64,000 bases of DNA from Bradyrhizobium iriomotense. GTDB taxonomy: Bacteria > Pseudomonadota > Alphaproteobacteria > Rhizobiales > Xanthobacteraceae. The notes under the pieces were generated by a model, which saw only the letters and a program-made list of their open reading frames with translations, searched no databases and was not told the origin of the DNA. Location: contig NZ_JAFCJZ010000030.1 of NCBI RefSeq assembly GCF_018130765.1, positions 1-64,000 of the forward strand, in the 5' to 3' direction. Shown here one piece after another: positions 44,464 to 53,617 of this stretch; within the stretch, counting starts at the first letter, position 1, and the number at the start of each line of letters is the position of its first letter. The position numbers and the translations under genes were made by a program.

Positions 44464-45330
44464 GTGGCATTTGCCTTGCCTTCGCGTGCGTATGATTTGC
44501 AGATGCTGGACCGGCCCGCTGACCGTGCGCGTGACCAGGGCTGGGTCTATGGGCTGCCGCCGGGCATCAGCAGCGAGCAATGGCCGCTCGATCCCGTCAC
44601 CGGCTATCCGCTGATGCATGGTTTTACGCTTCTGCTGCCGGACGATTATCGCGTGCATGGCGAGGACATCGTCGCTGTCTCGTTCTTCGCCACCGCGCCC
44701 GATCACAATGACGGCGGCGCGCCTGACGATCCCGAAATCCGCGAGGCCGTGATGACGCGCCCCTCGCATCCGCGGCTGTCGCGCATGACCGACATTCTCG
44801 ACTACGAATACGCCGCGCTGCTGCTGAGCAAGGCCGAATATGACGGCGCGTTCGCGACGCCGCCGGCGCCGCTTGCGCTGGCGACGGCTGACCGGCCGCG
44901 CTGGCTCGACGTCGGCGGCGCCAGCGCCTTCTTCGAGGCTGCCGCGCCTTACGCCAAGAAGATGTTTGCCAGCCCGCCGCGCGCCGATCTCAGCGAGACC
45001 CGCGCGATTGGACTATCGCCGCGCACGAGCGATCCCAATGCCGGCAAGGGACCGCAGGACGAGCACACCAGGCGCAATCCGCCGACCGGCTATCAGCCCT
45101 ATTACTACTATGTCGGCGGCGTGCCGAGCCGCGACAATTTCCGCCTGCACGACTGGAGCAAGGACCACGCCCACAACCATCTCGGCGGCACCATGCGGCC
45201 GTGCCAGGCGGTGCCGGAGATGAGCCCGTTCTATGTCGAGTTCGAGGAATATTTCGGCGGCTACAATTTCGGCGGCGGCAACGCGCAGCTCGACTTCAGG
45301 GACATGAAGTTCGACTGGGCGTGCGGGTGA
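44464..45330 (+). CDS. Uncharacterised protein between direct repeats
   Basis: 288 residues, no signal peptide, no membrane segment, no family I recognise. It is rich in Asp, Pro and Tyr, with segments GLPPGISSEQWPLDPVTGYP, DILDYEYAALLLSKAEYDG and GYQPYYYYVGGVPSRDNF. The motif DWSKDHAHNHLGGTM is His-rich and could bind metal. The C-terminus EEYFGGYNFGGGNAQLDF is aromatic and Gly-rich. Codon use matches the genome, so it is not obviously foreign. The GTG at 44464 follows GGGAGACGAGCT; the ATG at residue 14 is an alternative. Confidence 0.75.
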   Translation: MAFALPSRAYDLQMLDRPADRARDQGWVYGLPPGISSEQWPLDPVTGYPLMHGFTLLLPDDYRVHGEDIVAVSFFATAPDHNDGGAPDDPEIREAVMTRPSHPRLSRMTDILDYEYAALLLSKAEYDGAFATPPAPLALATADRPRWLDVGGASAFFEAAAPYAKKMFASPPRADLSETRAIGLSPRTSDPNAGKGPQDEHTRRNPPTGYQPYYYYVGGVPSRDNFRLHDWSKDHAHNHLGGTMRPCQAVPEMSPFYVEFEEYFGGYNFGGGNAQLDFRDMKFDWACG

Positions 45331-45352
45331 TCAAGCCTCGGTTGGTCTGAGA

Positions 45353-45372
45353 CTTTGACACGTCGGGCAAAA
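45353..45372. repeat. Dispersed repeat E, copy 2
   Basis: A 20-bp identical copy of 44338-44357. It lies just past the uncharacterised gene and immediately before the end of hsdM, so it also marks one edge of the restriction cluster. Confidence 0.78.
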
Positions 45373-45399
45373 TACTGGCAGGATAACATGATCGGATAA

Positions 45400-46854
45400 T
45401 CAGGCTAGTTTCTCGCCAAGCGCCTTAGCGACATTGCGGAATCGTTCCAGCGCGGTCTCCAAGCTTTCGACAATCTCGGCAGCCGCCTCGTCCGGTGACG
45501 GCAGCAGATCGGGATCGTCGAGTGCATGATCCTTCAACCAGAAAATATCGAGATTGACCTTGTCGCGCGCGAGCAGGGCTTGCAGCGGGAAGCGCTTGAA
45601 TTTTTCGGCTTCCTCGCGCTTCGCGCGATGACCTGATCGATAGCAGGCAATGAAATCGTCGAGGTCAGCATGAACCATCGGCCGCTCTTTCAGAGTGAAA
45701 CGCTGGTTGGTCCGGAGGTCGTAAATCCAAAGGTCCTTGGTTGCTGCCTGCTCTGAAGGCGGCTTCTTGTCGAAGAATAGTACGTTCGCCTTGACGCCTT
45801 GCTTGTAGAAGATGCCTGTGGGCAATCGCAGCAGCGTGTGAAAGTCGAAGTTCTGCAGCAGGCGGCGGCGAATGGTTTCGCCGGCGCCGCCCTCGAACAG
45901 GACGTTGTCCGGCAGTACCACTGCGGCCTCACCGTTCGGCGCCAGCACCGTCATGATGTGCTGGAGGAAGTTGAGCTGCTTGTTGGAGGTGGTGACGAAG
46001 AAATCCTGCCGGTCGTAATCCTCCCGCTCGCTGTCGATCTCGCCGTCGTCGCGGACGATGCGATAGCTCTGCTTCTTGCCGAAGGGAGGATTGGTGAGCA
46101 CGACGTCGTAGGTCTTGCCGCCCACACCGAGAAGGGCATCCTTGGCTTCGACGATGGAATCGACGCCGGTGATGCCGTGCAGATAGAGATTCATTGCAGC
46201 AAGGCGGACGACTTCGGGGACGATATCGACCCCTGAGAACTTGTTCTTCAGCGCCGAGTAGACGGCGCGGTCGCGCGCCTTCTTGTGCAGCTTCATGTGC
46301 TCCCAGGCGGCGAGCAGAAATCCGGCCGTACCGCAGGCGGGATCGTGGACGGTCTGGTGCGGCTCGGGATCGACCACCTCCACCATGGCTTCGATCAGAG
46401 GCCGCGGCGTGAAATATTGGCCGGCGCCCGATTTGACGTCCTCCGCGTTACGGGCGAGCAGGCCTTCGTAGATGTTGCCCTTCACGTCAACGGGAAGCCC
46501 GAGCCACGTCTCGCTGTCGATCAGGCCGACGAGCCGCCTGAGCTTGGCGGGGTCCTGAATCTCGCTCTGCGCCTTCAGGAAAATCGCGCCGATGATGCCG
46601 CCCTGCTTCGACAGCTTCTCGAGCAGCTTCGCATAGGTCTCGCTCAGCGCCTCGCCGGAGAGGTCCTTGATGTCCTCCCAGTGTGCGCCCTTGGGCAGCA
46701 TCGAGGCTTCGCCGATCTGGGTGACGCGCTCCTCGTCCATCTTGAGGAAGAGGAGATAGGAGATCTGGCTGATATAGGCCTGATAGGAGACGCCCTGGTC
46801 GCGCAGGACGTGGGCGAAATTCCAGACTTTGGCGACGAGGGTTTGGGCGTTCAC
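45400..46854 (-). CDS. hsdM: Type I restriction-modification methyltransferase subunit
   Basis: A 484-residue HsdM N6-adenine methyltransferase. The helical HsdM N-terminal domain (about 5-130, YISQISYLLFLKMDEER) precedes the catalytic domain with SAM motif DPACGTAGFLLAAWEHM and catalytic NPPFGKK. It methylates the target as a 2:1 complex with HsdS and, with HsdR, permits restriction. The GTG start overlaps the PIN gene stop (GTGA), an unusual translational link between a toxin-type gene and a methylase. Confidence 0.95.
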   Translation of the reverse strand: MNAQTLVAKVWNFAHVLRDQGVSYQAYISQISYLLFLKMDEERVTQIGEASMLPKGAHWEDIKDLSGEALSETYAKLLEKLSKQGGIIGAIFLKAQSEIQDPAKLRRLVGLIDSETWLGLPVDVKGNIYEGLLARNAEDVKSGAGQYFTPRPLIEAMVEVVDPEPHQTVHDPACGTAGFLLAAWEHMKLHKKARDRAVYSALKNKFSGVDIVPEVVRLAAMNLYLHGITGVDSIVEAKDALLGVGGKTYDVVLTNPPFGKKQSYRIVRDDGEIDSEREDYDRQDFFVTTSNKQLNFLQHIMTVLAPNGEAAVVLPDNVLFEGGAGETIRRRLLQNFDFHTLLRLPTGIFYKQGVKANVLFFDKKPPSEQAATKDLWIYDLRTNQRFTLKERPMVHADLDDFIACYRSGHRAKREEAEKFKRFPLQALLARDKVNLDIFWLKDHALDDPDLLPSPDEAAAEIVESLETALERFRNVAKALGEKLA

Positions 46855-47258
46855 GGCGCGCTTTCGATGAAGGGGTTGACGATGGTGAGGGCACCGAACT
46901 TGCGGCCATGCTGCATGTCTTCGGTCAGGACAGTGTCGCAGCCGGCTTCGAGCGCGGCAGCGACGATCAGCGCGTCGTAGAAGCTCACGCCGTGATCGCG
47001 AGCGAGCGCGAGAGCGGCTTCATGGGTCGATATTGCGATGGGCTGCACACGGCCCGACCGGCTTCGCACCAGTGCGAGCATTGCCTCGATATCGGGCCAT
47101 GTCCATTTGAGCTTGGTTCGGGCAACGTTGACGAACTCGTTAAGCACCTGGACGCTGATCGCGCCTCCCGCCGCCAGCAACCGTTCCGCGATTGGACGGC
47201 GCGGATCATCGGACAACGCGGCATAGACGAGAACATTGGTGTCAAGGAAAGGAGTCAC
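46851..47258 (-). CDS. PIN-domain ribonuclease toxin (VapC-like)
   Basis: A 135-residue PIN domain with the acidic nuclease residues in FLDTNVLVYA (Asp6), LNEFVNVA (Glu) and SFYDALIVAAALEAGC / VLTEDM (Asp). VapC-type toxins cut tRNA or rRNA and are silenced by the adjacent antitoxin. The GTG start overlaps the antitoxin stop, and its own stop overlaps the hsdM start, so it is coupled on both sides. All acidic residues are retained and the enzyme is likely active. Confidence 0.9.
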   Translation of the reverse strand: MTPFLDTNVLVYAALSDDPRRPIAERLLAAGGAISVQVLNEFVNVARTKLKWTWPDIEAMLALVRSRSGRVQPIAISTHEAALALARDHGVSFYDALIVAAALEAGCDTVLTEDMQHGRKFGALTIVNPFIESAP

Positions 47259-47488
47259 CGCGCGTTGGCGTCATCGCGATTCCAGGCGAAGTCCTTAGGC
47301 CGGGGCTTTTGCAGCGCGCGCAGCTTGTCCAGGAAATCGCCCTCGCCGACCTTGTCCTTGGAAACCACGATGGTTTGCTCGTCCACTGAGGTGACATGGA
47401 CGTGATCGCCCTCGGCGAGACCGAGCTTCTCGACCAGCTTCTTGGGCAACCGGACCGCAAGGCTGTTGCCCCATTTGGAAATCTGCAT
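47255..47488 (-). CDS. AbrB/MazE/SpoVT-fold antitoxin
   Basis: 77 residues with an N-terminal swapped-hairpin DNA-binding domain (ISKWGNSLAVRLPKKLVEKL and GDHVHVTSVDEQTIVVS). The C-terminal tail, rich in Lys, Arg and Pro, would wrap the PIN toxin. Start ATG 47488 with a strong GGAGGTCGCCG. It probably binds upstream DNA and may autoregulate a promoter inside the hsd operon. Confidence 0.88.
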   Translation of the reverse strand: MQISKWGNSLAVRLPKKLVEKLGLAEGDHVHVTSVDEQTIVVSKDKVGEGDFLDKLRALQKPRPKDFAWNRDDANAR

Positions 47489-47546
47489 CGGCGACCTCCT
47501 GATTGCCCGCCAAGACATGTATATCATAGACAGGATATCATTTTCT

Positions 47547-49085
47547 TCAAGACCCCGCAGACGCCCGCGTTTTGACCCTGCCGCGCGCCGTTCGCGCGCT
47601 GACTGGGGCGTCAGAGACCCGCGACAGCAGGGCGCTCGCGGGCTCATCCGCAGGATCTTGCGGGACGAGGCGGCCTTCGAAGGCGGCCTTGAGGATGGAT
47701 TGCTTGAGCCGGGCGGCGTCGGCGGCTTCGGCGTCGAGCAGGGCGAGGGTATCCGCAGAGGCAGCTAAGGCATCCGAGACGCGGCGGAGAATTTCAGCAG
47801 CCTCGGCGGGAGGCGGAACTGGGACTGGCAACAGGCTGATCTTCGACAAACTAATTGAAGCGAGATTGGTCGTTTGCTTGCCTTCTGTGATGAAGAATTT
47901 CCGTCCCATCTCATTTGCGTAGTGCGACACAAAGAAGGGATTGAGGGAGCTTGACCGCAGTCGAACTCGAAAGACGTGGTTTTGATGAATCATGTCTGGA
48001 ATTGCGTCGTCCCAAACCCAGCCCCTCCCAATCTTGTCCCGATCGCCTCCCTCATTAAGCAATAGGTCACCTCGAACAAGCCGCAACTTCTCCAAAGTTG
48101 CTTGCTCAACTGTGATAGATTTTACCTCCGAGAGATCGATGTATCCACGCTGTACGTTGGCGACACGCAGGTATGGAATTGTGACAGGGGTTAATGGCTT
48201 TCGTTTTTTGTCGACCGTTGCACCGCCGACGATTTCACCGATCTGAGCCAAGGTCGTCCAGGCCCAACCGTCAGGGAGTGCCGGTAAGGTCGCGATATCG
48301 GCAAGCGAAACAGCGCCATCAGTCTTTCGGCGGCTAGTGGAGAGCTTCCCCGTACTCTTCGCTGCAAGGCGAGCGAGAACATCATGACCGGTTTCACTGA
48401 TTGAATTCGCTGCGCGCCAATCCTTGGTCAGTTCGCCCGTGACGGCCGCTTTCAGCAATGCGCGACGGAAAATTTCAAGGCCTTTGCGCGCTTCCGCCAA
48501 CGCTACTTCACCCTCGGCGATCTCGGCGAATAGCGCATCTAGCTGTCCCACGATGCGGCGTTGTTCCGCAGGCGGGGCGAGCGGAATGAACAGATTCTCA
48601 ACGAATGTCCGGGGCAATTCCTGCTGGTTCGTGGAGCCGACGTGCCCATCGACCACTAGATGCTGCACCCGCGACGTCTCGATAAAATACCCTAGATAAC
48701 TGGGATCGATCGAGCGTGGGCGAACGATGGTCACGTGAGAGTCGACGGTCAGCTCAGGGACGGTCCCGTCGTAGACGGTTGCACGTCCGATGGTGCCGGT
48801 GCCAGTGGAGTTCCATAGCAGGTCACCAGCTCTGATACGGAGTTCAGGCGCCAAACGATCGAATGCATCACGAGCGGTGAACTTGAAATGCTTCTGTTCG
48901 AGCCTATGCCATCGAATGCACTTCTGATTGACGACGGGCACTCCGCCGCTCTGAACGTAAGTCGGCCCGCGCCCTCGTCCAATAAAGCTACAAAGTGATC
49001 TAAGAGGAGCCCAGCACCAACCCTGCGGCAATAGCACCTCGTCGACCGGCCCCGGACTTGCTTGCATCACTGCTCGATCTATCAC
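47547..49085 (-). CDS. hsdS: Type I restriction specificity subunit
   Basis: A 512-residue HsdS with two target recognition domains (about 18-150 and 265-420). Each is followed by a conserved helical region (LAPPAEQRRIVGQLDALFAE and PVPPPAEAAEILRRV). It sets the bipartite DNA target of the system. The TRDs are lower in GC than flanking DNA, as expected for swapped specificity modules. The GTG at 49085 overlaps the hsdR stop; the ATG at 49067 is an alternative. It ends 58 bp before the antitoxin start. Confidence 0.93.
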   Translation of the reverse strand: MIDRAVMQASPGPVDEVLLPQGWCWAPLRSLCSFIGRGRGPTYVQSGGVPVVNQKCIRWHRLEQKHFKFTARDAFDRLAPELRIRAGDLLWNSTGTGTIGRATVYDGTVPELTVDSHVTIVRPRSIDPSYLGYFIETSRVQHLVVDGHVGSTNQQELPRTFVENLFIPLAPPAEQRRIVGQLDALFAEIAEGEVALAEARKGLEIFRRALLKAAVTGELTKDWRAANSISETGHDVLARLAAKSTGKLSTSRRKTDGAVSLADIATLPALPDGWAWTTLAQIGEIVGGATVDKKRKPLTPVTIPYLRVANVQRGYIDLSEVKSITVEQATLEKLRLVRGDLLLNEGGDRDKIGRGWVWDDAIPDMIHQNHVFRVRLRSSSLNPFFVSHYANEMGRKFFITEGKQTTNLASISLSKISLLPVPVPPPAEAAEILRRVSDALAASADTLALLDAEAADAARLKQSILKAAFEGRLVPQDPADEPASALLSRVSDAPVSARTARGRVKTRASAGS

Positions 49086-51820
49086 GCTACCAACACATCC
49101 GTCAGTTCATCTAACAACGCCGGCAGCCGCACGCCGAACAACGCCCGCGCTCGCACGATGCCACCGCGCGCGGAAAATTCCGGTGCGTCCATCATGTCCT
49201 CGGCGCGGATTTCGATGTTGACCGCAAGATGGTCGCGAATGGCCATCAACCAGTTCCTCTGCTCGTCGCTATAGCCACGCCCGGCCTTTTCCTCGCGCCC
49301 CAGCCAGAGATTAAAGCGTCCGGCGACGAGCGATGACAACGGCTCCAGCTGCTCGCTATCTCCGATCGCATAGCGCACCAGCATGACGATGTCCGCCAGC
49401 GTACCGGCGGGATTGCCGCGCACCTTGTCGGAGGCCAGCCGCTTATAGGCGCGCCAGATGTCGGGAGGTTCCAGGAGCCAGGGTGGACGTCTCAACGCCT
49501 CCCTCAAATCATCCACGGCCTCGTAGGTCAATCGCCGCTGTGCATAAGGCAGGCGGTAGAGAATCTGAAGCGCGGTGAGTTCGTCGCGGCGCTCCTCCAG
49601 GAACCGCTTGAACCGCGCAACGGTATCGGTCGCCTTCTTCTCGTCCCAGCCGGACGACACCACGGCATCGGTCGAAACCGTATCGATGCGGATGTCGGCG
49701 GCGGCTTTGACCTCCTTGAGCAATCGCCGCAGGGCGGGATCGTCGAAAACGGTCGCGGCTTCATCCTTGGCGGCTTCGCGCGCCTTCTTCTGCTCCGGCT
49801 CAGGGGCATCCTTGGGGATGCGCGCCGCCAGCACATCCGGATCGATGGCGTTGAGGAGGCGTGCGGCGAGGCCGCCGAGATCGATACCGCCCGAGGCCTT
49901 GGTGATGGAGGCGCGGTCCTTGTCGCTGATGCGCCGATCGAGCGCAGCCAGGCGTCCGGCCAACGTTGCAAAGGCATCGTCGTCGCGCCGCCCGGCGGCG
50001 ATGTCGTCGATCAGCCGGTCGAAGGACACGGCGCGCTGGCGCTCCAGCGGCTGGGATACCGTCTTGAGGCTTTCGGTGACGCCGACAGCATCGATCAGCA
50101 CGAAGCGCGTCTTGGCCTCGGCATCCGGCGTGACCTCACGCAGTTTTTCGATCGAGATCGTCCGCGCGCCGCGGCCCTTCATCTGTTCGAAATAGAGTTC
50201 CGACTTGACGTCGCGCAGGAAGATCACGACCTCCAGCGGCTTCACGTCGGTGCCGGTCGCGATCATGTCCACCGTGACGGCGATGCGTGGATTGTAGTCG
50301 TTGCGGAACGCGCGGATCAGCCCCTCCGGATCGCCGCCATCGGTCTTGTAGGTGATCTTCTTGGCGAAATCGTTGCCCTTGCCGAAGACCTCGCGGACGA
50401 GATTGGTGATCTCCTCGGCATGGTGATCGTCCTTAGCGAAGATCAGGGTTTTGGGCACCTCGCTGCGTCCCGGGAAAAGTTCGGTGAAAAGCGTATCCCT
50501 GTACGACTCCAGCACAGTCCTGATCTGGTTCGGCACAAGCACCGACCGATCAATCTGGTCGGGCGTATAAGTAAAGTCCGCATCCAGCTTTTCATAGCGT
50601 TCCGCGCGCGTGCGCTTGTCGCGAACAGGCAAATCATAGCCGGCCTTTACAGTGCTGCCGCGCTCGCCGATCTCGGTGCGGATGCGGAAGATCTCGAAGC
50701 CGACGTTGACGCCGTCCACGACGGAGCGCTCATAAGGATATTGCGCGACGAGGTTCTTGCCGAAGAAGCCAAGCGTGTGGAGCGACGGCGTCGCGGTGAG
50801 GCCGACGATGAAGGCGTCGAAATAGTCGAGCACCTGACGCCAAGTGCCGTAAATCGAGCGGTGGCATTCATCGGTGATGATGAGGTCAAAACTCTCGATC
50901 GGAATCGACGGATTGTAGACGACGAGCCGCTCGACTTCGCTGCGCGAGGCTTCGAAGGATGAGGCCTCCTCCTCGTCCTCAGACAATTCCCTGCCCGTCA
51001 AAACAGAATAGACGCGCTGGATGGTCGCAATGACCACTTCGGCGTCCTTGTCGAGGCCGGCGGCGCCGAGCTTCTGCACGTTGTAGATTTCAGAGAACGA
51101 CCTGCCGGTACCTGGCGGCCGATAGGCCAGATATTCGTCGCGGGTCTGGCGCACGAGATTGGCACGGTCGGCAAGGAAGAGAATGCGCTTGAAGCCGGCA
51201 TGTGCCAGCAGGCGATAACTCAGCGTACAGGCTGTGAACGTCTTGCCGGCGCCGGTGGCCATCTGCACCAGAGCCCGAAGCCGGTTCTGCTTCATCGAGC
51301 TTTCGAGCGCGGAGACGGCATCGATCTGGCAGGCGCGCAGACCGTCGGTGACGACGGCCGGCATCGTCTGGAGCCTTCCGCGCAGCGTGAGCGGTTGCTT
51401 CAGCCAGAGTTCGAGGGTCTCCGGCCGGTGGAAGGAGAACAGGCGCCGCGACGCCGGATCAGGATCGGCGTGGTCACGGAAGATCGTCTCGGTCCCAGAC
51501 GTCACATATTCGAACCGGACCTGCCCCTCCTCCCGCACGAGGTGTTTTGGGGCGCCGGCAATGTACCGGGAAGCCTGCTCCGAAAATCCGGACAGGGTCA
51601 CTCCCTCCGGCTTCGCCTCGATGACCCCACACAGCTTGCGGCCGACAAACAGGGCGTAATCGACCGGGCCGGAATCGGTTTGGAATTCGCGGATGGCCAC
51701 ACCGGCCCCGGCGCCGAGGTTCATGTCCTCCTTGGACTGGATGATCCACCCGGAAGCGGCCAATTGCCGGTCGATCAGCGACCGCGCCTTGTCCTCGGGG
51801 TGGAAGGCGAATTCGTTCAT
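49082..51820 (-). CDS. hsdR: Type I restriction endonuclease/translocase subunit
   Basis: A 912-residue HsdR. The N-terminal PD-(D/E)xK nuclease (about 5-140) has SGPVDYALFVG and VIEAKPEGV. It is followed by an SF2 translocase with Walker A ATGAGKTFTA and DECH box, motif VI region and a C-terminal helical domain (EcoEI-like). It cuts DNA far from an unmodified target after translocation. The ATG at 51820 is preferred to a TTG two codons upstream. First gene of the five-gene operon and just downstream of the terminator at 51864. Confidence 0.94.
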   Translation of the reverse strand: MNEFAFHPEDKARSLIDRQLAASGWIIQSKEDMNLGAGAGVAIREFQTDSGPVDYALFVGRKLCGVIEAKPEGVTLSGFSEQASRYIAGAPKHLVREEGQVRFEYVTSGTETIFRDHADPDPASRRLFSFHRPETLELWLKQPLTLRGRLQTMPAVVTDGLRACQIDAVSALESSMKQNRLRALVQMATGAGKTFTACTLSYRLLAHAGFKRILFLADRANLVRQTRDEYLAYRPPGTGRSFSEIYNVQKLGAAGLDKDAEVVIATIQRVYSVLTGRELSEDEEEASSFEASRSEVERLVVYNPSIPIESFDLIITDECHRSIYGTWRQVLDYFDAFIVGLTATPSLHTLGFFGKNLVAQYPYERSVVDGVNVGFEIFRIRTEIGERGSTVKAGYDLPVRDKRTRAERYEKLDADFTYTPDQIDRSVLVPNQIRTVLESYRDTLFTELFPGRSEVPKTLIFAKDDHHAEEITNLVREVFGKGNDFAKKITYKTDGGDPEGLIRAFRNDYNPRIAVTVDMIATGTDVKPLEVVIFLRDVKSELYFEQMKGRGARTISIEKLREVTPDAEAKTRFVLIDAVGVTESLKTVSQPLERQRAVSFDRLIDDIAAGRRDDDAFATLAGRLAALDRRISDKDRASITKASGGIDLGGLAARLLNAIDPDVLAARIPKDAPEPEQKKAREAAKDEAATVFDDPALRRLLKEVKAAADIRIDTVSTDAVVSSGWDEKKATDTVARFKRFLEERRDELTALQILYRLPYAQRRLTYEAVDDLREALRRPPWLLEPPDIWRAYKRLASDKVRGNPAGTLADIVMLVRYAIGDSEQLEPLSSLVAGRFNLWLGREEKAGRGYSDEQRNWLMAIRDHLAVNIEIRAEDMMDAPEFSARGGIVRARALFGVRLPALLDELTDVLVA

Positions 51821-51863
51821 CAGCAACTTTTAGGCGAACCGGCGCCCGGCCGGAAGCCCCTAC

Positions 51864-51892
51864 AAAAAGACCCCAGCTTTCGCCGGGGTCTT
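51864..51892 (-). terminator. Intrinsic terminator following the structured RNA
   Basis: On the minus strand an 8-bp stem (AAGACCCC / GGGGTCTT) with a 10-nt loop is followed by a run of T (complement of 51864-51868). It separates hsdR from whatever is transcribed upstream. Confidence 0.8.
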
Positions 51893-51897
51893 CGAAT

Positions 51898-52005
51898 TGG
51901 GTGCAGGGCGGGGATTTGAACCCCCTGACGTGGTCTCTCAGCGTCCGTGGTCCCCTCGGGAGAACCCGTTGGCTAGCGTGATTTGAGTCACCGACTGGCC
52001 CTGCA
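51898..52005 (-). ncRNA. Candidate tRNA-like structured RNA ending in CCA
   Basis: Read on the minus strand, TGCAGGGC (52005-51998) pairs perfectly with GCCCTGCA (51909-51902). The latter is followed by C and CCA. Directly inside the stem is a T-arm-like hairpin GGGG-GTTCAAATC-CCC. The 3' end lies 5 nt before a strong terminator, as for a tRNA gene. The interior (about 75 nt) has hairpins but no normal D arm or anticodon arm, so it is not a standard tRNA. It could be a tRNA remnant, a tRNA-like RNA or an attachment site. It is not recognisable as the permuted tmRNA of this class. Confidence 0.4.
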
Positions 52006-52221
52006 GCGCCACGTCCAAATTCAAGCTAACTTCAACGAACATTTTCATGCGCATCTCCATGGCCAGATCAAAATCGCAGGACAAGCCCGTGAACAACCAC
52101 GCCGCCGTGGGGAAAACCCAGAAAACCAAAGACTTCAGTACTGAGCTGTCTTCGCCGTCAATATAGCCGTGAATGGACGCATCGCAACGAATTGGATCTA
52201 TTTTTTGAGGTCGAGGCCTCA

Positions 52222-53490
52222 CTACACCCCCCGCTTCGGCCCGATCGCCTCGAAGCCGGCCTTCTGCTCGTCGCTCAAGTCCGCCTCGAAATCGTCGAGC
52301 GCGTCGGTGACGCCGGTCACCGCCTGCAGCATCGTCGCCAGCCGTGCCTTCACGGCGGCGAGGCGGGCGAGCGGGGTCGCGGCGGCCTCCGCAGGGCAGG
52401 CGCTCAGCGTCTCCATGGTGCGCAGCGTGGTGTCCTGGAGCACCTCGAGGCGGGCGCGGGCGGTCTCGTCCAGACGAAGCGTGGCGGCGATGTCGCTCGC
52501 GGGCCATTGCTGCTGCACGAGCTGCTCATATTGGCGCTGCGCCTTCTCGTCATAGCGTGGATCGTAGTCCGGCCGGCAAGCAGCAGTGGCCTGCGCGTCC
52601 TTGGGCTGGCGAGACGCCAGCGCTGCGCGACGATCATTGGCGAGAGCATTGAGCCTGGCCTTCTGGTCGTCGTTGAGGAGACCAGCAAACTTCGCGAGCG
52701 GCGCTTCGATCGCATCCGTCGCCTTGATCATGGCCGCGATGCGCTCGCGCATCAGGCCGAGGCGCTCCAATGCGGTCGCGGGCGCCTGCGCCGGACAGGC
52801 GGCGCGGATGGTGTCGCGCGCTGCATTCCAGGCGGCGGCGAGTTCGTCGAGCGCTGCGCGCTGCAGCTCATTGGGTGCTACGACCGCGGCGATGCGATCG
52901 ACGGGCAATCCGCCGGTGTCGCTGGCATCGCAAATCATCTCGGTCGAGGGGATCCTTCGCGCGCGCCGGCCCTGCTGCGCAGTGTAGGCGGCAAGCTCGG
53001 TGGCCGCATAGGGTGAGAAGATCGCGGCATAGATGTCGCCATAGCCGTAGAGCGAGAGGCTGGTGGTGTCGGCGAAGATGACCGCATTGGCGAGATCGTC
53101 ATGTGCGAACGGCCAGAATACCGGGCCGGCCCAGCCATAGCTGCCGTCGGGGTGACGCCACCAGCCCTGCGGGCTGCGCCCACCGTGCCAGCCCGACAGC
53201 GCGGCTTGCGCCGTGAGCGCGGCACGCAGGATGTAGGGATTGGCGGGCTGGCCGCGCTCGGCGCCGCGCGGATCTTGCGACCGCAACGCAGCGGAACGGT
53301 AGCCGCCGCCCCGCACCGCCATGCGGGCATGGCGCAGGCGCGACAGGCCAATCACGTGACCAACGGCGAAACGGGCGACACCGAGCGGGCCGCCGCGCAG
53401 CCCGAATTGCGCCTGCGCCGTATTCGGCAGCAGCACTGCCGCAATCAGAAGGGTCGCGCCAGCGAGCACCAGTCCCATGCGTCCCGACAT
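52222..53490 (-). CDS. Spy/CpxP-type LTXXQ-motif envelope protein
   Basis: About 422 residues with an N-terminal signal or anchor (GLVLAGATLLIAAVLLPNTAQA). A Gly/Arg-rich part with a short Trp/Gly motif (GGRSPQGWWRHPDGSYGWAG) is followed by two LTXXQ-type helical modules (LLNDDQKARL and LSDEQKAGF). Related proteins act as periplasmic chaperones or metal/stress sensors, though here the protein is much longer than Spy. The start is uncertain: ATGs at 53529 and 53478 are alternatives and none has a good Shine-Dalgarno. Confidence 0.75.
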   Translation of the reverse strand: MSGRMGLVLAGATLLIAAVLLPNTAQAQFGLRGGPLGVARFAVGHVIGLSRLRHARMAVRGGGYRSAALRSQDPRGAERGQPANPYILRAALTAQAALSGWHGGRSPQGWWRHPDGSYGWAGPVFWPFAHDDLANAVIFADTTSLSLYGYGDIYAAIFSPYAATELAAYTAQQGRRARRIPSTEMICDASDTGGLPVDRIAAVVAPNELQRAALDELAAAWNAARDTIRAACPAQAPATALERLGLMRERIAAMIKATDAIEAPLAKFAGLLNDDQKARLNALANDRRAALASRQPKDAQATAACRPDYDPRYDEKAQRQYEQLVQQQWPASDIAATLRLDETARARLEVLQDTTLRTMETLSACPAEAAATPLARLAAVKARLATMLQAVTGVTDALDDFEADLSDEQKAGFEAIGPKRGV

Positions 53491-53617
53491 GACCGCCGAT
53501 TTGGCCACTTCCTGGCCCTCCTCCCGCATGACGCGCGCACTGCGCCTCACCCACAATGACGCGCAGGGGAACCAAATGTTCCGGAGGTGGACGCGCAAAG
53601 CGTCGCGGGGAGCCGCG

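Noticed and set aside
51898..52005. Annotation as a permuted tmRNA
   Set aside because: No tag-coding frame, no GGGG start of the coding piece and no matching acceptor sequence; only the T-arm-like end is similar.
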